Source: Paraburkholderia ginsengiterrae (GTDB lineage Bacteria; Pseudomonadota; Gammaproteobacteria; Burkholderiales; Burkholderiaceae). From it: a stretch of DNA of 64,000 nucleotides. The notes under the pieces are model-generated. The model was not told where the DNA came from. It ran no database searches and was given only the letters and a program-made list of their open reading frames with translations. This document shows, piece by piece, positions 54,569-62,930 of this stretch. The position numbers and the translations under genes were made by a program. The DNA lies in contig NZ_LXKA01000176.1 of the NCBI RefSeq assembly GCF_001645125.1, positions 1 to 64,000 of the forward strand. The letters run 5' to 3'. Every line of letters starts with the position of its first letter. The first letter of the stretch is position 1.

Positions 54569-55217
54569 ACTCTGGCTTTCCGAACTCGCCGACGCGATTC
54601 GCGACACCATCGTCATGGTCGGCGTGTCCGCGTTCATCGCGGCGTTGGCCGGCATTCCGTTAGCGCTGTTGCTGGTCACCACGACACGCGGCGGGATCTT
54701 CGAGAAGCGCGCCGTGAACAGCGTGCTCGGTGCGCTCGTCAACGTGTTTCGCTCCACGCCGTTCATCATTCTGCTGGTGGCGCTGCTGCCGCTCACGCGT
54801 TTGCTGATCGGTACGACGATCGGCGTTTGGGCCGCGATCGTGCCACTCAGCATTGCCGCAATTCCGTTCTTTGCGCGCGTGGCGGAAGTAAGTCTGCGGG
54901 AAGTGGATCGCGGTCTGATCGAAGCCGCGCAAGCGATGGGCGCGCAACGTCGCCATATCATCTGGCACGTACTGCTGCCCGAGGCGCTGCCAGGCATACT
55001 CGGCGGATTCACGATTACCGTGGTTGCCATGATCGGCTCCTCGGCGATGGCGGGTGCCGTTGGCGCGGGTGGTCTCGGCGACCTGGCGATCCGCTACGGC
55101 TATCAGCGTTTCGATACGACCGTGATGGTCACGGTGATCGCCTTGCTGATCGCGATCGTCACGGCCGTGCAGCTCGCCGGCGACCGCTTCGTGCGGCGGC
55201 TCGCACAACGCGTATGA
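54561..55217 (+). CDS. MetI-type ABC transporter permease
   Basis: 218 residues from MSELWLSELADA, five TM segments, family marks VNVFRSTPFIILLVALLPLTR and the EAA loop REVDRGLIEAAQAMGAQRRHI with HVLLPEALPGI. It pairs with the MetN- and MetQ-type components to complete the importer. Its stop overlaps the next start (ATGA). Confidence 0.93.
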   Translation: MSELWLSELADAIRDTIVMVGVSAFIAALAGIPLALLLVTTTRGGIFEKRAVNSVLGALVNVFRSTPFIILLVALLPLTRLLIGTTIGVWAAIVPLSIAAIPFFARVAEVSLREVDRGLIEAAQAMGAQRRHIIWHVLLPEALPGILGGFTITVVAMIGSSAMAGAVGAGGLGDLAIRYGYQRFDTTVMVTVIALLIAIVTAVQLAGDRFVRRLAQRV

Positions 55218-56416
55218 ACAATCTTCGTCATGCAGAGGCGTTGCAAACGGCCCCGGCATCCGCTGCGCCTGGCGTGGGCGAGCTTGCAGGTTTGCTCGAC
55301 GCGTTGCGTGCCAGTGCCGCGCAACGCGACCGCGACGGCGGCCATGCGGCCGGGGAAAAACAATGGATTGCCGACGCCGGTCTGCTCACCCTCGCCGTGC
55401 CCCGCGAGTTCGGTGGCGTCGGCGCGCGCTGGCCCGACATCTACGACACGATTCGACAGATCGCTCAGGTGGACAGTGCGCTCGCGCATCTGCTGGGTTT
55501 TACCTGCCTGCAGGTAGTGAGCATTAATGTGTGGGGCAATCCCGAACAACGTGCCCGCTATCTGGGCGGCACGGTCGAAGGACGGTGGTGGTGGGGCAAC
55601 GCGGTCAATCCGCTCGATACGCGACTCGTTGCACGCGCAACCAGCGACGGCGGCTATCTTCTCGATGGCCAGAAGGGTTTTTGCTCAGGTACCCGCGGCT
55701 CGCAGATGATGACGTTTTCAGCGCACAACCCGGCCACCGGCAACCCCGTGTTCGGCGTGCTGCAGCAGAGGAGCGAGGGCATTACCGTCCACGACGACTG
55801 GAACCCGATCGGCCAGCGTCAGACCGATAGCGGCAGCGTCTCGTTCGTGCAAGTCAGGGTCGAGCCGCACGAAGTGCTGAAGCGGGCCGACACGCCGTAT
55901 GCGAGCTTGCGCACGCTGGTTTCGCAGCTGGTGCTGACCAATCTGTTCGTGGGCATCGCGCAAGGCGCGCTCGACGAAGCGCGCGCGTATGTGACCCGGC
56001 ACGGCAAGGCGTGGATCTATTCCGGCGTCGACAAAGCGACGGACGATCCCTACCTGATCCAGCGTTTCGGCGAGATGCGGCTGCAAGCGGTGAGCGCGGA
56101 GGCGCTGGCCACGCGTGCCGCCTGGCTGCTCGAAGACGCCTGGCAACAAGGTCCGTCGCTCGCGGCGGAAACGCGCGCGCAGGTTGCGCTCGCCACCTCG
56201 GAAGCCAAGATCGTCGCCCACCGCGCCGCGCTCGACATCAGCGAAAAGCTGTTCGATGCCTGTGGCGCCCGCGCCACGCACGCGCCGCTCGCGCTCGATC
56301 GTTTCTGGCGCAACGCCCGTGTGCACACGCTGCACGATCCACTCGACTATCGCGTGCGCGACGTCGGCCGTTACGCGCTCACCGGGGCATTGCCGGAGGT
56401 TTCTTTGTACACTTGA
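55214..56416 (+). CDS. Acyl-CoA dehydrogenase-fold flavoprotein (DszC/SfnC-like)
   Basis: 400 residues of acyl-CoA dehydrogenase fold with the FMN-monooxygenase branch features (WWWGNAVNPLDTRL, GQKGFCSGTRGSQMM, CGARATHAPLALDRFWRNAR). The catalytic Glu of true dehydrogenases cannot be placed with confidence; members such as DszC and SfnC are oxygenases in sulfur scavenging. Translationally coupled to the permease gene, it completes a MetQ-LLM-MetN-MetI-oxygenase operon. Confidence 0.84.
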   Translation: MNNLRHAEALQTAPASAAPGVGELAGLLDALRASAAQRDRDGGHAAGEKQWIADAGLLTLAVPREFGGVGARWPDIYDTIRQIAQVDSALAHLLGFTCLQVVSINVWGNPEQRARYLGGTVEGRWWWGNAVNPLDTRLVARATSDGGYLLDGQKGFCSGTRGSQMMTFSAHNPATGNPVFGVLQQRSEGITVHDDWNPIGQRQTDSGSVSFVQVRVEPHEVLKRADTPYASLRTLVSQLVLTNLFVGIAQGALDEARAYVTRHGKAWIYSGVDKATDDPYLIQRFGEMRLQAVSAEALATRAAWLLEDAWQQGPSLAAETRAQVALATSEAKIVAHRAALDISEKLFDACGARATHAPLALDRFWRNARVHTLHDPLDYRVRDVGRYALTGALPEVSLYT

Positions 56417-56476
56417 GGCGGGTCGCGGCAGCCTGGACGAGGCGCCGCGTTTTCTCCCCTTCAAGAGGCTCCCGGA

Positions 56477-57805
56477 TTGCAGTTCAAACTACCGACCACC
56501 GCAACGGCGCCGTTTTGCCCATCCGAGGTACAAGGCTCGGTCGCTGTCTCCCAAGGCGCGCCGTTCTGGAAGAAGATCCTGCAATTCGCCGGCCCCGGCC
56601 TGCTGGTTTCGATCGGCTATATGGACCCGGGCAACTGGGCCACGGATATCGAAGCCGGATCGCGTTACGGCTACAGCCTGCTATTCGTCGTCGTGCTGTC
56701 GAGTCTTGCGGCCATTGCGCTGCAATGCCTGAGCATGCGTCTGGGCATTGCCACCGGGCAGGACCTCGCGCAGTTGTCGAGTACGCGCTATTCGCCGCGT
56801 GTCGCGCGCTTTCAGTGGCTGCTCGCCGAGCTGTCGATCGTAGCCTGCGATCTGGCGGAAGTGCTCGGCGGCGCGCTGGCGTTCCATCTGCTGTTCAAAT
56901 GCTCGCTGACCACCGGCGTTCTGCTGACGGCTTTCGATACGCTGATCGTGCTCGGCCTGAAGGGCAAGAACTTCCGTGATCTCGAAGCGATCATGCTCGG
57001 CCTGATCGCGACCATCGGGGTGGGGTACATCATCGAGCTGGCGCTGGTGCAGCCGCATTGGCCGTCCGTTGCGCAAGGCATGATTCCGTCGTGGCAGGCC
57101 TTGAGCTCGCGCGAACCCATGTATCTGGCGATCGGCATTCTCGGCGCAACGGTCATGCCGCATAACCTGTATCTGCATTCGTCGATCGTGCAAACGCGCG
57201 CGGTCAAGCGCGATCACACCAGTATCAAGTCGGCGATCAGCATGTCGCGTATCGATACGATCGTCTCGCTGGTGATCGCGCTGCTGATCAATATGGCGAT
57301 TCTGATTCTGGCCGCCGCCGCGTTTCATGCGACCGGCCACAATCAGGTCACCGAAATCGAAGACGCCTACAAGCTGCTCGCGCCGATCGTCGGCACCGGC
57401 TTCGCCGCGGTGCTGTTCGCCGTCACGCTGCTTGCCTCGGGGCAAAGTTCGACCTTTACCGGCACGGTCGCCGGGCAGGTCATCATGGAAGGTTTCCTGA
57501 AGCTGAAAATTCCGTGCTGGCAGCGGCGCTTCATCACGCGAGCGCTGGCTCTGATTCCCGCGCTGATCGGCGTGCAGGTCATGGGCAACGGCGCGGTCGG
57601 CCAACTGCTGGTTGCAAGCCAGGTTGTGCTGAGCCTGCAATTGCCGTTCGCGCTCTATCCGTTGATCCGCATGACGAGCGACCGCTCGTTGATGGGGGCA
57701 TTCGCCAACACGCTGCTGACGCGCGTGATTGCGTGGACGCTGTTCGTGGTGATCAGCGCGGCGAATCTTTGGCTGGTGGTGCAGACAGTGGGATTGGCCG
57801 GCTGA
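56477..57805 (+). CDS. mntH: Nramp-family divalent metal transporter
   Basis: 442 residues starting at a TTG (56477). Eleven TM segments; Nramp metal-site motifs are intact: DPGN in SIGYMDPGNWATDIEAG (TM1) and MPHNLYLHSS (TM6). It imports Mn2+ (and Fe2+) with protons. The start is a TTG with AGAGG-like purines 10 bases upstream; no better ATG is available for about 100 residues. It begins 60 bp after the acyl-CoA dehydrogenase-like stop but is functionally separate. No Mur/Fur box was identified. Confidence 0.92.
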   Translation: MQFKLPTTATAPFCPSEVQGSVAVSQGAPFWKKILQFAGPGLLVSIGYMDPGNWATDIEAGSRYGYSLLFVVVLSSLAAIALQCLSMRLGIATGQDLAQLSSTRYSPRVARFQWLLAELSIVACDLAEVLGGALAFHLLFKCSLTTGVLLTAFDTLIVLGLKGKNFRDLEAIMLGLIATIGVGYIIELALVQPHWPSVAQGMIPSWQALSSREPMYLAIGILGATVMPHNLYLHSSIVQTRAVKRDHTSIKSAISMSRIDTIVSLVIALLINMAILILAAAAFHATGHNQVTEIEDAYKLLAPIVGTGFAAVLFAVTLLASGQSSTFTGTVAGQVIMEGFLKLKIPCWQRRFITRALALIPALIGVQVMGNGAVGQLLVASQVVLSLQLPFALYPLIRMTSDRSLMGAFANTLLTRVIAWTLFVVISAANLWLVVQTVGLAG

Positions 57806-57850
57806 GCCGCGGCCTCGCGCCGCTACGTGGCGCCTCGCTCGATGCGGGCG

Positions 57851-57879
57851 AAAAAAAATCCGCGCAAGCGCGGATTTTT
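57851..57879. terminator. Bidirectional rho-independent terminator between mntH and flhC
   Basis: Stem aatccgcgc / gcgcggatt with 2-nt loop, flanked by A8 on the left and T5 on the right, so it can end transcription from both mntH and flhC. It lies about 45 bp after the mntH stop and 57 bp from the flhC stop. Confidence 0.92.
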
Positions 57880-57935
57880 CAAGGCTTCGGTTTTTTGAGT
57901 CAGGCTGGCCCCGCCTGCCTCGCGTCAGAGCTGGT

Positions 57936-58505
57936 TCAAGCGGCTTGCGCGATCTGCGCGGCTTCGAGCGCTTCCTGGCGCGCGGCCGCGGCTTTCTTCG
58001 TCTTGCCGGCACGTGAAGGCGGCTGGCAGGCGCCGCACACCACGTTATGCTGCAGATCGTGCTTGTGCGCCACGAACTTGCCGGTGCAGCGGCAGCATTT
58101 GGTCAATTGCAGAATGTCGGCGTCGAAGAAGCGCACCAGCGTCCATGCGCGCGTCAGGTCGAGCACCGGTTCGGTTTCGCTGTGCTGGCAATGTTCCAGA
58201 TACAGCCGATACCCTTTGGTCAGCGCGTCGAGATGCGAGCAGCGCGCTTCGTTCTTCAGGAACAGGTACGTGTTGTAGAACAGCGATGCGTGAATGTTCG
58301 CCAGCCACGTCATATACCAGTCCGCCGAGAAGGGCAGCATGCCCTTGGGCGGCGATACGCCTTTGACCTCGCGGTACAGGCGGATCATGCGATCGCGCGA
58401 GAGCGTCAATTCGCTTTCGAGCACCTGCATGCGAGCGCCGAGTTCGATCAGCGCAATGGCACGGAACACTTCTTGAGCGTCTTCCGTCAGGCTACGCTTG
58501 AGCAT
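57936..58505 (-). CDS. flhC: Flagellar master regulator subunit FlhC
   Basis: 189 residues from MLKRSLTEDAQEV. Zinc-binding Cys set CCRC..C..C (LTKCCRCTGKFV and VVCGACQPP) is intact and the PFSADWYMTWLANIHASLFYN region matches FlhC. A Lys/Ala-rich tail follows. With FlhD it forms the FlhD4C2 activator of class II flagellar promoters. It lies 14 bp after flhD. Confidence 0.95.
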   Translation of the reverse strand: MLKRSLTEDAQEVFRAIALIELGARMQVLESELTLSRDRMIRLYREVKGVSPPKGMLPFSADWYMTWLANIHASLFYNTYLFLKNEARCSHLDALTKGYRLYLEHCQHSETEPVLDLTRAWTLVRFFDADILQLTKCCRCTGKFVAHKHDLQHNVVCGACQPPSRAGKTKKAAAARQEALEAAQIAQAA

Positions 58506-58519
58506 GGCAGTCACCTTGA

Positions 58520-58840
58520 TTAAGCAAACTGCTCGGCGGGCTGGCCTGCAAGCAGGATCGCCGCGTGGGTCGGTGCAACCGCCGTGTGCTTCGTCGTTTG
58601 CGTCAACGCCGACAGCATCGAGTGGTCGTTGAAGCGGAAGAAGCACAAAAGCTGATCGGAAGCGGCCAGCTTGACGATCTGCGCGAGCGACAGCCCGGCA
58701 AGCAAATCAGCCAGTTCCGACGACAGGCCCAGCCGGAACATGCCGACCGGTTTGTCCTCACGCAACATACGTTGCGCAAGCATGATGTAAGACAAGTTGA
58801 TCTCGCGGATAGAATCCAGCGTCTCGCTGCTACGGTCCAT
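58520..58840 (-). CDS. flhD: Flagellar master regulator subunit FlhD
   Basis: 106 residues: [17 protein letters not shown] and the [21 protein letters not shown] segment are FlhD hallmarks. It is the first gene of the class I operon flhDC. The upstream region of 645 bp is unusually long and repeat-rich, suggesting multilayer control of motility. No other flagellar gene lies in the window. Confidence 0.95.
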   Translation of the reverse strand: MDRSSETLDSIREINLSYIMLAQRMLREDKPVGMFRLGLSSELADLLAGLSLAQIVKLAASDQLLCFFRFNDHSMLSALTQTTKHTAVAPTHAAILLAGQPAEQFA

Positions 58841-59485
58841 TTTTTCTGTTTCCGAAGCCCCGAATTACTATGTCGGCTTTTTTTGCCGTTATGTCTTTTG
58901 TACCTCGCCGGAAACGGTGACCTCCGGCTACGTGTCGCGACTTGATACAGACTGCGACCTTTTGATACATCGCGTTACATTTCGTAACAGCTTGGGACGA
59001 ATTGTATGAAGGGTAAAACAAGAAATCAATCCCTTCTCAAAAAAATATCTCAAAAAAATGCATCAAATTTCGGTAAGTTTTTCACGGCGCTGTAATAGAT
59101 GATGCATGGCAGATTGTTTGCCTTCAAAGTGGCTCGCCGGATCCATGAAAACCCTTGTATGACGGGAGTCCGACGAGTTTGTGCAGGCGCGTGATGCGAG
59201 TCGGGGAGAACCCGGTAATTGTCATTTGGACTGGAAAGGAAATAGAAAGCGAAGGAATTAAGAGTAATAAATACCGGTCTGGATTACCGTTAAGGGGACA
59301 ATACGCATGGACAAAAGCATGATGAGACCCCTGTTACAAACCAGGCCGCATTTGTAACGTCGCGCGTAACTTCCTGTATCCGGCCGCTGGAATGGGGTGG
59401 ACTTTGCGGCTGGCGGCTGGCGGCTGGCGGCAGATGGCAGGTGGAGGGCGGCTGAGCGCGGGCGCCGGTGCGCGCCGGTGATGTG
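58841..59485. promoter_or_regulatory. Long upstream region of flhDC with GTTAC/GTAAC dyads
   Basis: 645 bp with no clear gene. Contents: two direct repeats ttgataca (58942-58949, 58962-58969, 20 bp apart), the dyad gttac-N5-gtaac (58974-58988), an AT-rich segment with twice tctcaaaaaaat (13 bp apart), the perfect dyad gttacaaa-N10-tttgtaac (59333-59358), and three 7-bp repeats cggctgg near 59408-59430. Two tiny plus-strand frames (59006-59095 and 59307-59357) are not supported enough to call genes. Confidence 0.6.
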
Positions 59486-60022
59486 TTACAGGAAGTGCGC
59501 CATCAAATCGGCATCATGTAAGACGCCGTAGACGTTGAGTGCGCCGATTTCGCAGCCGTATTTGTGAAAGCCGACCGACTCGTAAAGTTTGCGGGCCGCT
59601 TCGTTTCGACTGCCGACCAGTAACTGGATTTGCTTCAAGCCTTCTATGCGCCCGGCACGCGCCAGCAGTTCGGTGAGCAACGCGCGCCCAACACCGCGGC
59701 CCGCGGCTTCCGGCGCGACATACATGCCGATCACGGCGGCCTTGTGCCGCTGTTTGTCGCTCGGGTTGCGTAACAGGCCGACTACGCCGACCAGTTGCGT
59801 ACGGTCCAACGCATACGCGCCGAGCAGGAAGTCGCCCTCGGCCGCGCACGAGCCCTGTAACAACACGTCGTGCTGTGACGGGCCCTTCGACAGCGCCTCT
59901 TCGTAACTCTGACCGAACGAATCCGGATGCGCCTTCAGTCCACGCAGGCGAAGCTGGAAATAGTCGTTGCGATCGGCAAGGCCGAGCTGGCGTACGAGGA
60001 CGGTCTGGTCGTTCAAGGGCAT
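59486..60022 (-). CDS. GNAT-family N-acetyltransferase
   Basis: 178 residues from ATG 60022 (a GTG one codon earlier is possible). The acetyl-CoA pyrophosphate loop is VAPEAAGRGVGRALL, and the C-terminal AARKLYESVGF is the usual GNAT closing motif. The acceptor is unknown. Its ATG overlaps the upstream regulator stop (TGATG), so the two are translationally coupled and the XRE regulator probably controls this operon. Confidence 0.88.
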   Translation of the reverse strand: MPLNDQTVLVRQLGLADRNDYFQLRLRGLKAHPDSFGQSYEEALSKGPSQHDVLLQGSCAAEGDFLLGAYALDRTQLVGVVGLLRNPSDKQRHKAAVIGMYVAPEAAGRGVGRALLTELLARAGRIEGLKQIQLLVGSRNEAARKLYESVGFHKYGCEIGALNVYGVLHDADLMAHFL

Positions 60023-60873
60023 CACTCCGGACGGGGTCTTTCGGCGAACTCCCGCAATGCCGCCGCGGTTTGCGGATCGGCAGGGAAGAAGGCTTCGATA
60101 GCGAGTTCCGAAAGTGTCACGTCCACCGGCGTGCCAAACACGGTGGTCGTGCTGAAAAACGACAATACGCCGATTGGCGTGCGCAGCCGCAGCGGCACGG
60201 CAATCTGATTGACGGCGGCGTTGTCGCGCTCTGGCGCATCGGCACCGGGCGGCGTGGGATAGGCCGTCAGTTCGTCACGCAAAGCGGCTAACGCCTCGTC
60301 GCCGCTGACGTCGATTTGCCGTTGCAGCCGGGCTAGTACGTGCTCCCGCCAGGCGTGCCAGTTGACGATGGATGCCGCGATGCCCTCCGGATGCAAGCTC
60401 AGGCGCAGTGCATTGACTGGCGGCTTCAGCAGTTCCGGGCTCGCACCGGCCAGCAGCGGCGCCAGCGCGTTGTTCGTGGCGATGATGGTCCAGTGGCGGT
60501 CGATCGCGAGCGCCGGATAAGGCTCATGGCCTTTGAGCACCAGCTCTACGGCCTCGCGTGCGGCGGCCAACTGCGGGTCCGACAGCGGGCGCTCACGGAA
60601 CAGCGGCGCGTAGCCAGCCGCGACGAGCAACGCATTGCGCGCGCGCAGCGGCACGTCGAGCCGTTCGGCAAGATGCATGACCATTTCCCGGCTAGGCACG
60701 GCGCGGCCCGATTCGACGAAGCTCAAATGGCGTGTCGAGACGTCGGCTTCCGTGGCGAGCAGCAACTGGCTCATTCTTCGCCGCTGACGCCACTCGCGCA
60801 GCAGGTCGCCAACGGTGCGGCTGGCCGACGCTTGATGCGGCGGGACGGTTTGCGCAAGAGAGAGTGTGTTCAT
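60022..60873 (-). CDS. XRE-family regulator with MmyB-like ligand domain
   Basis: 283 residues from MNTLSLAQTVPPHQ; longer frames would place the start inside the palindromic operator. The N-terminal XRE helix-turn-helix is RTVGDLLREWRQRRRMSQLLLATEADVSTRHLSFVESGRA. The C-terminal 180 residues form an MmyB-type PAS-like ligand domain (ALAIDRHWTIIATNNALAPLL). MmyB proteins bind fatty acids; the ligand here is unknown. A 21-bp palindrome lies 33 bp upstream. Confidence 0.88.
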   Translation of the reverse strand: MNTLSLAQTVPPHQASASRTVGDLLREWRQRRRMSQLLLATEADVSTRHLSFVESGRAVPSREMVMHLAERLDVPLRARNALLVAAGYAPLFRERPLSDPQLAAAREAVELVLKGHEPYPALAIDRHWTIIATNNALAPLLAGASPELLKPPVNALRLSLHPEGIAASIVNWHAWREHVLARLQRQIDVSGDEALAALRDELTAYPTPPGADAPERDNAAVNQIAVPLRLRTPIGVLSFFSTTTVFGTPVDVTLSELAIEAFFPADPQTAAALREFAERPRPE

Positions 60874-60905
60874 GCCACCGATCATAGCCAAAGCGCGCTT
60901 GCGAT

Positions 60906-60926
60906 CCATTACCTGGCAGGTAATGG
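60906..60926. promoter_or_regulatory. Perfect 21-bp palindromic operator
   Basis: 9-bp arms ccattacct / aggtaatgg around ggc, 33 bp ahead of the XRE regulator start on the minus strand. Position and symmetry make it the probable autoregulatory binding site of that protein. Nearby are two copies of ataccccgg (60928-60936 and about 60950-60958). Confidence 0.75.
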
Positions 60927-61053
60927 AATACCCCGGGAATACGCGGAAAATACCCCGGCAACGTCTACGAAATCCCGGAAACGCGCACAACGCAGGGCGC
61001 GGCAATCCGGTGTGGTGGCCGGCCGGCGCCGATGGACCGGTTGGAACCGCAAC

Positions 61054-61356
61054 TCAAGCCGTTGCCGTGCCTTCCGGTACCACGTTGAGTTTGACGCCGA
61101 GTGCGCGCATCAGCTTCAACACTGTATCCACACGCGGCTTGGAACCGGGTGCGAGCGTTTTGTAGAGACTTTCGCGCCCGAGTCCGGCATCTGCCGCGAC
61201 CTTGGCGATACCGCGCGCTTTGGCGATGTCCGCGATGGCGGCGAGCAGGACTTCGGCGTCGCCTTCTTCAAGTGCCGCGTTGAGATACTCAGCGATCATT
61301 TCCTCGCTGTCGAGGTAGTGCGATGCGTCGAAGCGTGCGGTTTTGATCTTGCTCAT
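61054..61356 (-). CDS. HI1420-type addiction module antidote protein
   Basis: 100 residues from MSKIKTARFDASHYL. A C-terminal helix-turn-helix (VAADAGLGRESLYKTLAPGSKPRVDTVLKLMRALG) follows an N-terminal helical segment DSEEMIAEYLNAALEE, as in the HI1420/HigA-like antidote family. The start overlaps the toxin stop by 4 bp. Order is toxin first, antidote second. It should repress the pair and neutralise the toxin. Confidence 0.9.
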   Translation of the reverse strand: MSKIKTARFDASHYLDSEEMIAEYLNAALEEGDAEVLLAAIADIAKARGIAKVAADAGLGRESLYKTLAPGSKPRVDTVLKLMRALGVKLNVVPEGTATA

Positions 61357-61724
61357 GACAGTTCCTCTCTGATGGCTGCCCACATTGTTTTGGCATGCTT
61401 GATATCGGCTGTCTGGGTGGACTTGTCGCCACCGCAGAGAAGCAGATACATCACGCGCCCTTCACGCGCAAAGTAGACCCGATAGCCGGGGCCCCAGTCG
61501 ATGCGCATCTCGGACACACCGTCTTCCAGCAACTTCACGTCGCCGAATTGCCCGCGTTCCGCACGCCGGATTCGCACCAGAATTTTCGCCCTCGCTCTTA
61601 AATCCGTGAGCCGGGAAAGCCAGGTGTCGAACTCCTCAGTGCGATTGACCGTATAAGCGGGAGGTGAACCGATTTGCTGATAAGTGTATCCGTGTAGATA
61701 CGTCTTTGCAAGTGTAAAAACCAT
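61353..61724 (-). CDS. HI1419-type RelE/ParE-like toxin
   Basis: 123 residues from ATG 61724; the family core begins at YTVNRTEEFDTWLSRLTD, so about 25 residues at the N-terminus are extra. Marks: RAKILVRIRRAERGQFGDVKLL, VSEMRIDWGPGYRVYF and LLLCGGDKSTQTADIKHAK, a typical RelE-fold mRNA-interferase-like protein. The inverted repeat gtatc-N6-gatac (about 61687-61702) lies inside the chosen coding region, so the true start may be downstream at a non-ATG codon. Confidence 0.85.
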   Translation of the reverse strand: MVFTLAKTYLHGYTYQQIGSPPAYTVNRTEEFDTWLSRLTDLRARAKILVRIRRAERGQFGDVKLLEDGVSEMRIDWGPGYRVYFAREGRVMYLLLCGGDKSTQTADIKHAKTMWAAIREELS

Positions 61725-62017
61725 ATCGAAAAAGTGGCCCCTATGCGTGTGGTTGGAATGCGTCATATGCCGCGTGCCAGTGGTGCGCAGCGCCCATTTG
61801 CCCCACGAGGTTAGCGGCCCGCGTCCCGCCTGACGATTCAGCCAGATGGCCAATCCCGCGCGCAAATGACAGACGTCATCCCCTTCGCGCATGCGGATGC
61901 TTACCTCCCACGTAATCGACGCAATGCGCGCGAGCCGTCAATCTTGTCTCCGAGCCCGCCGCACACAGCGTGTCTGCCGAGCGTAGTGCTCAGTCATGCC
62001 AACCAAGGAGTCTTGAG
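61725..62017. other. Intergenic region between toxin and SnoaL-like gene
   Basis: About 290 bp. It must hold the toxin-antitoxin promoter (minus strand) and the promoter of the SnoaL-like gene (plus strand). A frame extending the toxin to 61892 is unlikely to be translated. I see no other gene. Confidence 0.5.
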
Positions 62018-62386
62018 ATGAATGCCCATACCGATCTGATCGACCGTTATTTCGATGCATGGAACGAAACCGACAGCGCGCGCCGTCGCGAGTTGATCGT
62101 CGCGACATGGACCACCGACGCCGACTATCGCGATCCGCTGCTGGCCGGCGCGGGCCACGACGGCATCGACGCGATGATCCGCGCGGTGCACGAGCGCTTC
62201 CCGCATCACACGTTTCGCCGCACGGGCGAGGTCGACGGCTTTGCCAACCGGCTGCGCTTCTCGTGGGAACTGACCACGCCCGCGGGCGACGCGATCGTCA
62301 AGGGATCCGACTTTGGCGTGGTCGATGCGCACGGCCGCCTGCAGGCGGTCACCGGTTTCCTCGACCAGGTGCCGGGCGGCGCCTGA
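62018..62386 (+). CDS. SnoaL/NTF2-like small protein
   Basis: 122 residues from MNAHTDLIDRYFDAWNETD with AAGGAG eight bases ahead. The NTF2 cone fold is suggested by DADYRDPLLAGAGHDGIDAMI, HHTFRRTGEVDGFANRLRFSW and GFLDQ. Such proteins may be isomerases, cyclases or ligand binders; no function can be given. The next ORF starts 28 bp downstream. Confidence 0.82.
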   Translation: MNAHTDLIDRYFDAWNETDSARRRELIVATWTTDADYRDPLLAGAGHDGIDAMIRAVHERFPHHTFRRTGEVDGFANRLRFSWELTTPAGDAIVKGSDFGVVDAHGRLQAVTGFLDQVPGGA

Positions 62387-62414
62387 CCACGGTTCTTACT
62401 TCACGGAGACAATC

Positions 62415-62930
62415 ATGCACGAGGCCGCTTCCGCCACGGCACCCGAAACGAGCATTGCCTGCGCGCGCCTGTCGGGCGCCGTCGACGGACTGTGCAGCGC
62501 AATCGCGGGCTTTGCGCTGCTCGCCGGTGCGCGCGCCTTCATGTTCACGGCGTTGCTGGGCTGGCGCGAGCCGGTGCTGGGCGGCGCCGGTCTCGTGCTG
62601 CTGGCGATGGTTGGCTGGCTGCGGTGGCGGTGCGGCGGCATCGCTGTCCTTCCTGCGGTGCGGCACAGTCCCTCGGCGAGCATCCCACGTAACGCGGCGT
62701 GCGGCTGCGGCCGGCCGCCCTCGGCGGAGAGGCGCAACGTTGCTTGTTACAATCGTTCGACAGAATGCGATTCGAAGCGCGGCACCGCCCTTGTTGAACG
62801 CCAGTTGCCCTGGCCATACTCGAACATGGGCGTGAAGCAGCCATGCGTCGATCGCTCGAAACTGCCAGGACCCCGCGTCCCAACCCGGGCGGCTTGCCGC
62901 CAGTCGGATCTCAAGGAAACACCGTGCTGA
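62415..62930 (+). CDS. Doubtful membrane ORF, possibly a degraded gene
   Basis: 171 residues with ACGGAGA before the ATG. Only the first 75 residues look coding: two hydrophobic segments (GLCSAIAGFALLAGARAFMF and EPVLGGAGLVLLAMVGWL). After WLRWRCGG the sequence becomes Cys/Arg/Pro-rich, unlike real protein, and runs across the next gene start. This pattern suggests a frameshifted or truncated small membrane protein. No frame nearby restores a clear homologous end. Confidence 0.4.
   Translation: MHEAASATAPETSIACARLSGAVDGLCSAIAGFALLAGARAFMFTALLGWREPVLGGAGLVLLAMVGWLRWRCGGIAVLPAVRHSPSASIPRNAACGCGRPPSAERRNVACYNRSTECDSKRGTALVERQLPWPYSNMGVKQPCVDRSKLPGPRVPTRAACRQSDLKETPC

Noticed and set aside
59006-59095. 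29-codon Lys-rich frame upstream of flhD
   Set aside because: No convincing ribosome site; the AT-rich tract is better explained as promoter or nucleoid-protein-binding DNA.
59307-59357. 16-codon frame with AAGGGGA ahead
   Set aside because: Ribosome site is fair, but the frame is very short, leads to no downstream plus-strand gene and overlaps a dyad; kept only as a remark.
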